55,919 nt of DNA, from the NCBI RefSeq assembly GCF_022213955.1, contig NZ_JAKNTW010000053.1:1-55919 (forward strand). The letters run 5' to 3'. Both the position numbers and the translations under genes were made by a program. The notes beneath the pieces were generated by a model. The model had not been told where the DNA came from. It saw nothing but the letters and a program-made list of their open reading frames with translations, and did not search any database. Below are positions 44,683-52,479 of the stretch, in pieces; position 1 is the first letter of the stretch, and every line of letters starts with the position of its first letter. Origin of the DNA: Dolomitihabitans soli. Its GTDB lineage: Bacteria; Actinomycetota; Actinomycetes; Streptosporangiales; Streptosporangiaceae.

Positions 44683-45495
44683 TCACACCGCTGGGCCATC
44701 GCGGAGTACGCCACGCACGGCGTCGAGCCGTACACCTGGTTCGAACTCCGGCAGCCACCAGGTCGCGCCGGCCTTCGCGTACGGCTCGGGATCGACACCG
44801 AGCGGCAGACCGACGGCGATGTCGTACGAGGCCATCTCGCCATGTCGCAGTTCGGTGAGGGTGCCGACGACCTCGGCGAGCTGGTCCGGGTGCTCGAGAT
44901 CGGCCGGGAAGAAGCCGTCGAGCCGGGCGGCCCGGCGGATCGGCTTGGTGTTGCCCGGGAACCCGGCGGCCCACACCGGCACGCCGGGCCGCTGAACCGG
45001 CCGCGGTAGGAACGCGATGTCGTCGACGGTGTAGTGCTCGCCGCGATGGCGCACCGGCTCGCCGGACCAGGCGGCGGCCAGGATCGCCAAGGACTCGTCC
45101 AGCATCCGCCCGCGCCGCCGGTCGTCGAGCTGCTCGCCGGTCTTGGACAGCTCGCCGCCGAACCGGTCGCTTCCGAGGCCGACGCCGAGGGTGAGGCGGC
45201 CGTCGCTGAGCCGATCCAGCGTCGCGGCCTCCCGCGCGATCTTGGCCGGCCGCCGACGGGGAAGCGGCGACACCATCGGGCCGAGCCGCAGCCGCTCGGT
45301 CGCGGTCGCGATCGCCGCCAACGCGATCCACGGGTCGGCGACCTGTCGGACCGGCGCCCGCCAGCACAGCTGATCCCACACGAAGCAGCCGTTCCACCCG
45401 GCTTCCTCCGCGTCGGCGGCAAGGCGCGCGACCACCCGTGGGTCGGCGAGGTCGTCGAAGAGCGGCAGCCAGAGTGCCGACCGTAGCCGGTTCAT
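44683..45495 (-). CDS. LLM-class flavin-dependent oxidoreductase
   Basis: This 270-residue protein overlaps the preceding alpha/beta hydrolase gene by 4 nt (ATGA). The luciferase-like barrel opens with LRSALWLPLFDDLADPRVVA. FVWDQLCWR, LRLGPMVSPLPRRRPAKIAR and LSDGRLTLGVGLGSDRFGGE follow, the canonical F420/FMN-binding stretches of LLM proteins, then PVWAAGFPGNTKPIRRAARL. In actinomycetes these mostly use F420. The pairing with a hydrolase and a divergent LysR gene suggests an inducible detoxification or small-molecule modification unit. Substrate unknown. Confidence 0.88.
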   Translation of the reverse strand: MNRLRSALWLPLFDDLADPRVVARLAADAEEAGWNGCFVWDQLCWRAPVRQVADPWIALAAIATATERLRLGPMVSPLPRRRPAKIAREAATLDRLSDGRLTLGVGLGSDRFGGELSKTGEQLDDRRRGRMLDESLAILAAAWSGEPVRHRGEHYTVDDIAFLPRPVQRPGVPVWAAGFPGNTKPIRRAARLDGFFPADLEHPDQLAEVVGTLTELRHGEMASYDIAVGLPLGVDPEPYAKAGATWWLPEFEPGVRLDAVRGVLRDGPAV

Positions 45496-46355
45496 GGGCG
45501 GTCACCTTCTGTGTGCCGTACCAGGGCCGACACGAAGGCATTCCACACCGGCTCCGGCAGGTCATGTCCGGCCCCCTCCAGGACCAGCAGCTCGGCACCG
45601 GGGATCGCGTCGCGTAGCGCCTTGCCGTGCGGCAGCGGCAGGAATGGGTCGTGGTCGCCGTGGACCACGAGCGTCGGCGCCGTGATGTCGCCGAAGCCGC
45701 CTCGGGCCGGCCCGTCGAGCTCGATGGCGTAGTGGTTGGCCAGCGTCGAGGCGTAGCTCCTGGCGCGCGCCACGTCACGTTCGACCAACGCGCGGATCGC
45801 GGCCTCGTCGAAGTACGGCGAGCCACCGGCGTACGCCCTCGCGCCGGCGACCACGTACTCGACGATCGCGGCCGCGTCGGAGGAATCCGGCTCGGCCGGC
45901 ATGGCCAGATCGCTCGAGGGCGGCGGCAGGTCGTCGGCCCCGGTCGAGGTCGAGACGAACGTCAGCGACGCGACCCGATCGGGATGGTCCACACCGAGGA
46001 TGAGTCCGGTCCCGCCGAACATCGACTGACAGACCACGTGGGCGCGTTCGATGCCCAAGGTGTCCTGGATGCCGAGCACGTCCAGGGTCAGGTCGGTGAA
46101 GGAGTACGCCGGCTGTCCCGGCGGGTGGCAGGTCGACCGGCCGGTGTCTCGATGGTCGTACCGGACCACGAACCGACCACGGGCGGCGATGCGTTCGCAC
46201 AGTTCGGCGTCCCACCACAGCATCGAGGCAGCAGCCCCGGCCACCAGCGTGATCGCCGGGGCCGCGCGGTCTCCGAAGGTCTCGACACACAGCTCGACGC
46301 CGTTGATCGAGAGGAGTTGCCGGCCGTGGGATTGGTGAGCGTTCATGTCTGGCAC
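45492..46355 (-). CDS. Alpha/beta hydrolase
   Basis: ATG 46355 gives 287 residues; ATG 46346 (MNAHQSHGR) is possible. The fold shows the oxyanion region ITLVAGAAASMLWWD, RYDHRDTGRST, the strand before the nucleophile (AHVVCQSMFGG), PTLVVHGDHDPFLP (catalytic Asp) and LEGAGHDLP (catalytic His). The nucleophile elbow is odd: Cys replaces the first glycine of GxSxG and a Phe is inserted before GG. It resembles RdmC/aclacinomycin-methylesterase-like hydrolases. It is co-translated with the LLM oxidoreductase and divergent from the LysR gene, its likely regulator. Confidence 0.86.
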   Translation of the reverse strand: MPDMNAHQSHGRQLLSINGVELCVETFGDRAAPAITLVAGAAASMLWWDAELCERIAARGRFVVRYDHRDTGRSTCHPPGQPAYSFTDLTLDVLGIQDTLGIERAHVVCQSMFGGTGLILGVDHPDRVASLTFVSTSTGADDLPPPSSDLAMPAEPDSSDAAAIVEYVVAGARAYAGGSPYFDEAAIRALVERDVARARSYASTLANHYAIELDGPARGGFGDITAPTLVVHGDHDPFLPLPHGKALRDAIPGAELLVLEGAGHDLPEPVWNAFVSALVRHTEGDRP

Positions 46356-46381
46356 GCTAGGCCCGCGACTTCATCGTGAAA

Positions 46382-46410
46382 AGCGATGATTTTCGATCGA
46401 GTTGATCGCT
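46382..46410. promoter_or_regulatory. Inverted repeat in the hydrolase/LysR promoter gap
   Basis: AGCGAT (46382-46387) and ATCGCT (46405-46410) form an inverted repeat around an A/T-rich centre, between the divergent hydrolase and LysR genes. It is a plausible LysR binding site. Confidence 0.4.
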
Positions 46411-46441
46411 CATAACGATGGATTTCGCTAGGCTGGAATTC

Positions 46442-47347
46442 GTGATCGACATCGAGCTGCGCCACCTGGCGGCGATGGCCGCCATCGCCGAGGAGGGCTC
46501 GTTCGGTCGGGCGGCCGCCCGTCTCGGGTACACCCAGTCGACGGTGAGCCAGCAGATCGCCGCGTTGGAGAGGGCCGTCGGCGGTCTGGTGTTCGACCGG
46601 CCGGGCGGTCCCAAGCCAGTACGGCTCACCCCACTCGGCTCCGTGGTCCTCGACCAGGGTCGCGAAATGCTGGCGAAGGCGGAGGCATTGGCCGACGCCG
46701 TGGACCGGTTCAAGGCGGGAGACGGCCGGATCGACATCGGCACGTTCCAGAGCGTGTCCAACGTCATCCTGCCGTCGGTCGTACGGCGGCTGCGAGACGA
46801 GCACCCCGGCTGTGACATCAGGTTGTCCGAGGAGGAGCCGGAGCAGCCGCAGATCGGTGACCTTGACCTGCTGTTCTACGACGGCCGCATCGACGGCGAC
46901 GTCGAGCACATCAAGCTGCTCGACGATCCGTACCTGCTGGTGGCCGACGCCGGCACCTTCCCCGACGGCCCGGTCCCGCTGGAGTGGCTCGACGGCGCAC
47001 CGATGGTGGCCTGGCCGCTGACCTGCGACCAGCCCTTGATGGAGCAGGCAGTCGCGCGCAGCGGCGCCCGTCCGCAGATCGTGTTCCGCTCCGCGGTCAA
47101 CGACACCTTGTTGTCGATGGTGCGAGCCGGCATGGGATCGGCGGTGCTGCCCTGGCTCGCCATCCGCGGTGCCGGCGTCCCATCCGACGGCAGGCTCCGC
47201 GTCCACGAGCTACGGCCTTCCCTGCCGGCACGGGAGATCTACCTGCACTGGCGGGCCGGACGTACCCACTCACCCCTTGCCGGCCGGGCCATCGAGATCG
47301 CCGTCGAGGTCGCGGCCGAGCTCGCGCCGCCGCCAGCCAGTGCTTGA
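46442..47347 (+). CDS. LysR-family transcriptional regulator
   Basis: GTG 46442 (MIDIELRHLAAM) matches the family's usual N-terminus; an in-frame ATG 46418 would add eight residues. In this 301-residue protein the winged HTH (about 4-62) shows IAEEGSFGRAAARLGYTQST and VSQQIAALERAVGG. The LysR substrate-binding fold (about 88-290) shows RIDIGTFQSVSNVILPSVV, DLDLLFYDGRIDGD and VRAGMGSAVLPWLAIRG. Transcription is divergent from the hydrolase/LLM pair, so it is probably their regulator, acting through the inverted repeat near 46390. The co-inducer is unknown. Confidence 0.9.
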   Translation: MIDIELRHLAAMAAIAEEGSFGRAAARLGYTQSTVSQQIAALERAVGGLVFDRPGGPKPVRLTPLGSVVLDQGREMLAKAEALADAVDRFKAGDGRIDIGTFQSVSNVILPSVVRRLRDEHPGCDIRLSEEEPEQPQIGDLDLLFYDGRIDGDVEHIKLLDDPYLLVADAGTFPDGPVPLEWLDGAPMVAWPLTCDQPLMEQAVARSGARPQIVFRSAVNDTLLSMVRAGMGSAVLPWLAIRGAGVPSDGRLRVHELRPSLPAREIYLHWRAGRTHSPLAGRAIEIAVEVAAELAPPPASA

Positions 47348-47382
47348 TGCGTGCGGGTTGTAGCCCCTGAAGAGGGACGACA

Positions 47383-47472
47383 CGTCACACCGCGCAGGAG
47401 ATCCACCCGATCCGCGAGGAGATCGAACGCCGCGTCCGCACTCTGCTCACCGACCTCGGCGTGCCAGTGAAC
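47383..47472 (+). pseudogene. C-terminal relic of an arsenate reductase (LMW phosphatase family)
   Basis: The frame reads EIHPIREEIERRVRTLLTD then LGVP, the terminal helix of the ArsC/low-molecular-weight phosphatase family. The intact arsC at 49053 ends with VRPIRDEIRDRIKKLITEL. Nothing upstream of this helix remains. It suggests a former or duplicated ars gene. Confidence 0.5.
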
Positions 47473-47502
47473 CGACTACGTCGGCAGGCATCCATAGATG
47501 CA

Positions 47503-47516
47503 CATCGATATAGATG
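47503..47516. promoter_or_regulatory. Candidate ArsR operator
   Basis: CATCGATATAGATG is an inverted repeat in an A/T-rich island (47490-47545) with further CATCTA/TAGATG half-sites, 38 bp before the arsR start codon. ArsR sites in actinomycetes have similar A/T-rich imperfect palindromes. Confidence 0.6.
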
Positions 47517-47553
47517 TACACTAATTTCGATGCTCATCTATTCAGGAGGCTTG

Positions 47554-47895
47554 ATGGAGCTGCTGGAGATCCTGGAGTGCAGCCCGCCGCTGGCGCGTGA
47601 ACCGCTGGACGCCGATCAGGCCGCCGGGGTGGCACGGGTGTTCAAGGCGCTGGGCGATCCGGTCCGGCTGCGCATCCTGTCGATCGTGGCCAGCCGCGAG
47701 GGCGGCGAGGTGTGCGTGTGCGACATCACCGGTGCGTTCGACGTGTCCCAGCCGACGATCAGCCACCACCTCAAGGTGCTGAAAGACGTGGGTTTGCTGA
47801 CCTCGGAGCGGCGCGCCTCCTGGGTGTACTACCGCGTGGTCCCCGACACGCTCGCCGAACTGTCGGCGCTGCTGAATACGCCCGCCACCGTTTGA
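47554..47895 (+). CDS. arsR: ArsR-family arsenite-responsive repressor
   Basis: ATG 47554 (MELLEILECSPP) follows AGGAGG by 5 nt; the frame is open earlier. In this 113-residue winged HTH, FKALGDPVRLRILSIVASRE precedes VCVCDITGAFDVSQPTISHH. The Cys-Val-Cys pair in the alpha-3 region is the arsenite-binding motif of classical ArsR (ELCVCDL in E. coli). Binding of As(III) would release it from the operator upstream and permit expression of the exporter and reductase genes that follow in the same direction. Confidence 0.92.
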   Translation: MELLEILECSPPLAREPLDADQAAGVARVFKALGDPVRLRILSIVASREGGEVCVCDITGAFDVSQPTISHHLKVLKDVGLLTSERRASWVYYRVVPDTLAELSALLNTPATV

Positions 47896-47956
47896 GCGCC
47901 GGCAGAGCGCGCAGGCCGACGGCACCGACTGACCACCCGGTCGAGAAGGAAGATCC

Positions 47957-49060
47957 ATGTCTCAAGCTCCCACCCGCGCGCAGGCGCCCGCTCCGGCGGG
48001 CCCGACGGGCGTGATCGGCGCCTTGTCCACGCTGGACCGGTTCCTGCCGGTCTGGATCATCGGGGCGATGGTGGCCGGGCTGCTGCTCGGCAGGCTGGTG
48101 CCCGGCCTGGACGCCGCGCTGGAAGCGGTGAAGGTCGGGGAGATCTCGCTGCCGATCGCACTCGGACTGCTGCTGATGATGTACCCGGTGCTGGCCAAGG
48201 TCCGCTACGACCGGCTGGACACCGTCACCGGTGACCGGCGGCTGCTCATCTCCTCGCTGGTGCTGAACTGGGTCGCCGGCCCGGCGCTGATGTTCGCGCT
48301 GGCCTGGCTGCTGCTGCCCGACCTGCCCGAATACCGCACTGGGCTGATCATCGTCGGGCTCGCGCGGTGCATCGCGATGGTGCTGATCTGGAACGACCTG
48401 GCGTGCGGCAACCGGGAGGCCGCGGCCGTGCTGGTGGCGATCAACTCGGTCTTCCAGGTGCTCGCCTTCGCCGTACTCGGCTGGTTCTACCTGGACCTGC
48501 TGCCCGGCTGGCTCGGCCTGACCCAGACCGCGCTGGAGGTCTCGATGTGGGACATCGCCCAGTACGTGCTCATCTTTCTCGGCATCCCGCTCGCCGCCGG
48601 ATACCTGTCCCGCACGTTCGGTGAACGGGTCAAGGGCCGGGACTGGTACGAGGGCCGCTTCCTGCCGCGTATCGGGCCGGTCGCCTTGTACGGGCTGCTG
48701 TTCACCATCGTCATCCTGTTCGCCCTGCAAGGCCACACGATCACCTCCCAGCCCTGGGACGTGGCCCGCATCGCCATCCCGCTGCTGGCCTACTTCGCGA
48801 TCATGTGGGGCGGGTCCTTCCTGGCGGGGCGGGCGATCGGCCTGCCGTATGACCGGACCACGACGCTGGCCTTCACCGCGGCCGGCAACAACTTCGAGCT
48901 GGCCATCGCCGTGGCCATCGGCGTCTTCGGCGTCACCTCCGGCCAGGCCCTGGCCGGAGTCGTCGGCCCGCTCATCGAGGTACCCGTCCTGGTCGCCCTG
49001 GTCTACGTCAGCCTCTGGGGCCGCCGCCTGTTCACCGGCAAGGAGTCCGCCAGTGTCTGA
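47957..49060 (+). CDS. ACR3-type arsenite efflux transporter
   Basis: ATG 47957 after GAAGGAAG; 367 residues and about ten membrane helices. The signature helix contains the conserved cysteine and ACR3 motif LARCIAMVLIWNDLACGN (near residue 137). GNNFELAIAVAIGVFG supplies the second half-helix motif (near 314). It exports arsenite produced by the reductase encoded next. The gene overlaps arsC by 8 nt, so coupling is tight. This is the bacterial ACR3 group, not ArsB. Confidence 0.94.
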   Translation: MSQAPTRAQAPAPAGPTGVIGALSTLDRFLPVWIIGAMVAGLLLGRLVPGLDAALEAVKVGEISLPIALGLLLMMYPVLAKVRYDRLDTVTGDRRLLISSLVLNWVAGPALMFALAWLLLPDLPEYRTGLIIVGLARCIAMVLIWNDLACGNREAAAVLVAINSVFQVLAFAVLGWFYLDLLPGWLGLTQTALEVSMWDIAQYVLIFLGIPLAAGYLSRTFGERVKGRDWYEGRFLPRIGPVALYGLLFTIVILFALQGHTITSQPWDVARIAIPLLAYFAIMWGGSFLAGRAIGLPYDRTTTLAFTAAGNNFELAIAVAIGVFGVTSGQALAGVVGPLIEVPVLVALVYVSLWGRRLFTGKESASV

Positions 49061-49481
49061 GACCGCCTCCGGCAAGCCCAGCGTCCTGTTCGTCTGCGTC
49101 CACAACGCCGGCCGCTCCCAGATGGCCGCCGGCTGGCTCACCCACCTGGCCGGGGACACGGTCGAGGTCCGCTCCGCGGGCTCGGAACCGGCCGGGCGGG
49201 TCAACCCCGTCGCCGTGGAGGCCATGCGCGAGGTCGGCATCGACATCACCGCCGCCCAGCCCAAGGTCCTCACCACCGACGCCGTCGAGGCTTCCGACGT
49301 GGTGATCACCATGGGCTGCGGCGACGCCTGCCCGATCTTCCCTGGCAAGCGGTATGAGGACTGGCAGCTCGCCGACCCGGCCGGTCAGGGCATCGAGGCC
49401 GTCCGGCCGATCCGGGACGAGATCCGCGACCGGATCAAGAAACTGATCACCGAACTCGCCGCCGCCGGAGGCGGCGAGTAG
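49053..49481 (+). CDS. arsC: Arsenate reductase, LMW protein-tyrosine-phosphatase family
   Basis: GTG 49053 lies within the last codons of the exporter gene. In this 142-residue protein, LFVCVHNAGRSQMAAGW is the P-loop with nucleophile Cys15 and Arg21. VITMGCGDACPIFPGKRYED carries the pair of later cysteines that form the redox relay. DWQLADPAGQ has the catalytic Asp. It reduces arsenate to arsenite with thioredoxin or mycothiol/mycoredoxin, providing the substrate of the ACR3 pump. Confidence 0.93.
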   Translation: MSETASGKPSVLFVCVHNAGRSQMAAGWLTHLAGDTVEVRSAGSEPAGRVNPVAVEAMREVGIDITAAQPKVLTTDAVEASDVVITMGCGDACPIFPGKRYEDWQLADPAGQGIEAVRPIRDEIRDRIKKLITELAAAGGGE

Positions 49482-49603
49482 CGGACGGCTGGACGGCTCG
49501 CCGATCCCGACACGCTCCCACCAGCGGTCTTGAATGGGCGTGAACGACGATATCTGTCGAACTCGGGGGCGGTCCGCCGGGGACCGGGTCAGTCGTGTCG
49601 ATT

Positions 49604-49617
49604 AGTGATCGATCACT
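49604..49617. promoter_or_regulatory. LacI operator, perfect palindrome (autoregulatory site)
   Basis: AGTGATCGATCACT is a perfect 14-bp palindrome 66 bp before the LacI start codon. The identical sequence occurs before the Gfo/Idh/MocA operon at 53632. Confidence 0.8.
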
Positions 49618-49683
49618 TCCGCGTCGATGCCCTGTTGGCGGCATTGGTTAGGCTGTGGCGCACGGAGCGAGGAGAGGGTTCCC

Positions 49684-50685
49684 TTGGACGAGGCCGAGAC
49701 GCCGCGCATCACGATCCATGAGGTGGCCCGGCGTGCAGGAGTTTCGCACCAGACGGTTTCACGGTATTTCCGCCACAACGAGGGCTTGAAGCCGGAGACC
49801 CGCAAGAAGATCGATCTGGTCGTCCAGGAGCTCAACTACCGGCCGAATCTGGTCGCGCGTTCCATGCGCACGCGGCGTACGAACCGGCTGGCGATCACCC
49901 TGCCCGTCTCCAGCTACCTGTGGCCGGTGCGCCTGCTCCGTGCCGCCTCCGCCGTCGCGCACGCCGAGGGCTTCCAACTGGAGGTCGTCAGCGTCGAGGG
50001 TGACCCGCGCGCCAGGGTGGAGCGGATCTTGGAGCTGGCCGGCTCGGGGCAGGTGGAGGGCATTCTGTCGCTGACGCCTCTGGAGTTCGACCACGCTGCC
50101 TCGCCGGTGCCCGTCGTCGTCACGGGCGGCTACGACGACAAGCTGCGCGGGGTCAGCGAACTCGCGGACGCCTCCCCGATCCAGGAGATCATCGAATATC
50201 TCGCCTCGCTCGGCCACCGGGTCTTCTTTCACATCGCGGGTGCACAGAGCTGGACCTCGGCCCGTAACCGCAAGCTGGTCTACGAGCAGACGATCGAGCG
50301 CCTCGGGCTCACCTCGTACGGCGTCGCCCTCGGCGACTGGAGCCCTCAGTCCGGCCACGATGCCGTACGCGGCCTGCCGGACGGGTGCGGCGTGACCGCC
50401 ATCGTCGCCGTGAACGACCACGTGGCGATGGGCGCCGTGCGGGGAGCGTTCTCCCGCGGCTGGCGGGTTCCCGGCGATGTCAGCGTGTTCGGCTGGGACG
50501 ACGAGGAGCTGGGACGCTTCGCCACGCCCTCCCTGTCCACGGTGGCCGTCGACAGGGAGGTGCAGGGGCGGGAGGCCATGGCCAGGCTCATCGCGGAGGT
50601 ACGCGGTGAGCCCGAGCCGCCGCCTTCCGCACGGTCGATCAACCGGGTCATCGTCCGCGAGACGGCCGGCCCGCCGCCGGCCTGA
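49684..50685 (+). CDS. LacI-family transcriptional regulator
   Basis: TTG 49684 is chosen because GGAGAGGG ends 5 nt before it; the frame is open to 49627 without a ribosome binding site. In this 333-residue protein the HTH (about 8-55) shows ITIHEVARRAGVSHQTVSRY and the hinge helix RPNLVARSMRT. The sugar-binding core (about 65-330) shows LAITLPVSSYLWPVRLLRAA, VTAIVAVNDHVAMGAVRGAF and SVFGWDDEELGRFATPSLST. It should repress itself and the cupin/PmoA-like/dehydrogenase operon through the shared 14-bp palindrome, released by the operon's sugar. The two genes face each other across 3 kb, an unusual distance for a local regulator. Confidence 0.91.
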   Translation: MDEAETPRITIHEVARRAGVSHQTVSRYFRHNEGLKPETRKKIDLVVQELNYRPNLVARSMRTRRTNRLAITLPVSSYLWPVRLLRAASAVAHAEGFQLEVVSVEGDPRARVERILELAGSGQVEGILSLTPLEFDHAASPVPVVVTGGYDDKLRGVSELADASPIQEIIEYLASLGHRVFFHIAGAQSWTSARNRKLVYEQTIERLGLTSYGVALGDWSPQSGHDAVRGLPDGCGVTAIVAVNDHVAMGAVRGAFSRGWRVPGDVSVFGWDDEELGRFATPSLSTVAVDREVQGREAMARLIAEVRGEPEPPPSARSINRVIVRETAGPPPA

Positions 50686-50848
50686 GTCCGGCCCCTGCGT
50701 AGTGAGCCGGACGGCACCGATGTGCTGACTCCATGGCGCCGCTCTGACGACGATCGTCCTGCGCTGAGCCGCGGTCGCTCACGCCGTGCCGCCGGGCACG
50801 CGATGCGCGCGACCCGGCGGCTCGGCTCGGTCCTGCCGCTTCGCCGGA

Positions 50849-51574
50849 CTAGGACGGGGGCACCGGCGTCCAGGTACGCAGCCGCCCGCACATGCCGAAG
50901 GCGCGGGGGCCGGGCCTGGGCGTGGTCCGTACCACGGTGGCCTGCCCGAGGTGAGCGGGATCGCCGTTCGCGATGGCCGCGAGCTGCTCGCGGGTGCGCT
51001 CGGTCTCGGCCGCGACGGTTAGGCTCCACAGCTCCGCCCAGGCCGCCGCCCGCAGCCGGACGATCGCCGCGGCGAGGCGGTGGAAGTCAGCCAGCGCCTC
51101 GCCGCCGCGCTTGTCGACCTCCTCCAGGAGTTGTCGGAAGCCGGCGACGGCCAGGTCACGCCGGGTCCGGGCGGCGGCCGCCCGCTCGTCCTCCGAGCCG
51201 TCCGCCGGCAACGTGGCCGCGGTGAGGTAGGCGTCGCGATCGCGCAGGACGTCCGGGGGAAAGGTGAGCACGGCGTCGCCTGCCTCGGGCAGCCCCGCGT
51301 TCTGCATGATCACGACCAGCCGGAGGCCGTCCTCGTTGACCAGGCGGTGGATCGTTCCCGGCGAGAACCACAAGACGGCGCCGGCTTCGAGCCGGTCCCG
51401 GGCGAAGCCCGCGGCGCTGAGGGTGTGCACCTCCCCGCGGCCCGCGGTCACGACGTACGCCTCGGTCGAGACGGTGTGCAGGTGCGGGGTGCCGCCGTGC
51501 ACGCCGTCGGCGCATTCCCAGTCGTAGACCGCCAGGTCGCTGATCGAGGTGCCGCCGGGGAACAGCGGGGTCAC
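50849..51574 (-). CDS. Cupin-domain protein of the LacI-controlled operon
   Basis: GTG 51574 overlaps the stop of the PmoA-like gene (GTGA), and homology begins there. The 241-residue protein has a cupin barrel (about 10-115): HLHTVSTEAYVVTAGRGEVH is cupin motif 1 with metal-ligand His/Glu, and AGAVLWFSPGTIHRLVNEDG is motif 2 with His. A helical, Arg-rich C-terminal half follows (about 120-241). Such proteins isomerise or bind sugar-like ligands. As third gene of the operon it may process the product of the Gfo/Idh/MocA dehydrogenase. No exact role assigned. Confidence 0.82.
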   Translation of the reverse strand: MTPLFPGGTSISDLAVYDWECADGVHGGTPHLHTVSTEAYVVTAGRGEVHTLSAAGFARDRLEAGAVLWFSPGTIHRLVNEDGLRLVVIMQNAGLPEAGDAVLTFPPDVLRDRDAYLTAATLPADGSEDERAAAARTRRDLAVAGFRQLLEEVDKRGGEALADFHRLAAAIVRLRAAAWAELWSLTVAAETERTREQLAAIANGDPAHLGQATVVRTTPRPGPRAFGMCGRLRTWTPVPPS

Positions 51575-52479
51575 AGCGCGAACTCCGTGCCGAGCTCGTC
51601 CAGCTCGGCCCGGTCGCACATGTGGTCGATGAAGACGTAGCGGTGCGCGAGTTCGAGGGTGTCGCCGTCGGCCAGCGCGATCTCCTCGTCGAAGGAGGGG
51701 GAGGGGCTGATCACGGCGAACGCCTCCCTGCGGACGAACCACTTGATCGGCACGGACGCGCTGGAGCGTCCGGCGATGGCCAGCACGGTGCCCCCGCCGT
51801 CGATCTCGTCGTGCTTCCCGACCATGGCCAGCCATGGGGCTTCGGTGCCCATCATCTCCTCCCCGCCCTGACCGCCGGCGCCGATGATCGTTCCTCCGGT
51901 CCAGGACCTGGGGCCGCGCCAGAAGTAGCCCGCGTATCCGGCCATCGGCCTGCCGTGCGTGGTGGGGCTGCCGAAGTCGAGCGTGGCGCCGCGGACGTTG
52001 CGCAGGCGGGTGGTGAAGTCCAGGGCCCAGATGCCGCGCTCGGCGTCCACGCCGTGGAAGACCTGGTGGCGCTGCTCGGTGATCCAATGCTCACCCTGTG
52101 CCGAGACCCAGTGCAGGCTCTCCTCGACCGTCACCCGCTCCTCGTCGGAGGAGAGCGCGGTGAAGTCGATGTGGTTCATGTGACCGAGGTTGTCCTCCAT
52201 GTGGTAGCCCCGCTCCACCGAGTACGTCGGGCCACCCCAGAAGTTCTGCCCCGACAGGTGCGCCCACGTCATCTGCAGGCCCTTGTGCCAGCGGTGGTCC
52301 CACGGCCGGTAGACCGACATGGGCGCGCCGGTCAGGCTGCGGATGGGATGCACGTAGGGCTTGGGCGACTCGGCGTCGGGCGCGTCCGGGTGGTAGACGT
52401 ACTGCGCGATGTCCACGTCGCCGGCGGTGATGATCAGAGACTTGTCCTCGTCGCGGACGCTGAGCCCGGGTTCAGGCAT
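51571..52479 (-). CDS. PmoA-like (DUF6807) family protein
   Basis: This 302-residue protein has no signal peptide. It shows SLTGAPMSVYRPWDHRWHKG, WGGPTYSVERGYHMEDNLGH and TTHGRPMAGYAGYFWRGPRS, the conserved His-rich segments of the DUF6807 (annotated PmoA) family. The family is found with sugar dehydrogenases and LacI regulators in actinomycetes and planctomycetes. The annotation methane oxygenase is a naming accident and should not be taken literally. It overlaps the dehydrogenase gene by 8 nt and the cupin gene by 4 nt, so all three are translated together. Likely a carbohydrate-acting enzyme with unknown reaction. Confidence 0.85.
   Translation of the reverse strand: MPEPGLSVRDEDKSLIITAGDVDIAQYVYHPDAPDAESPKPYVHPIRSLTGAPMSVYRPWDHRWHKGLQMTWAHLSGQNFWGGPTYSVERGYHMEDNLGHMNHIDFTALSSDEERVTVEESLHWVSAQGEHWITEQRHQVFHGVDAERGIWALDFTTRLRNVRGATLDFGSPTTHGRPMAGYAGYFWRGPRSWTGGTIIGAGGQGGEEMMGTEAPWLAMVGKHDEIDGGGTVLAIAGRSSASVPIKWFVRREAFAVISPSPSFDEEIALADGDTLELAHRYVFIDHMCDRAELDELGTEFAL

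Noticed and set aside
51571-52479. Methane monooxygenase subunit (PmoA)
   Set aside because: The protein is soluble and matches DUF6807, which inherits the name PmoA from automatic annotation; nothing else for methane oxidation is present.
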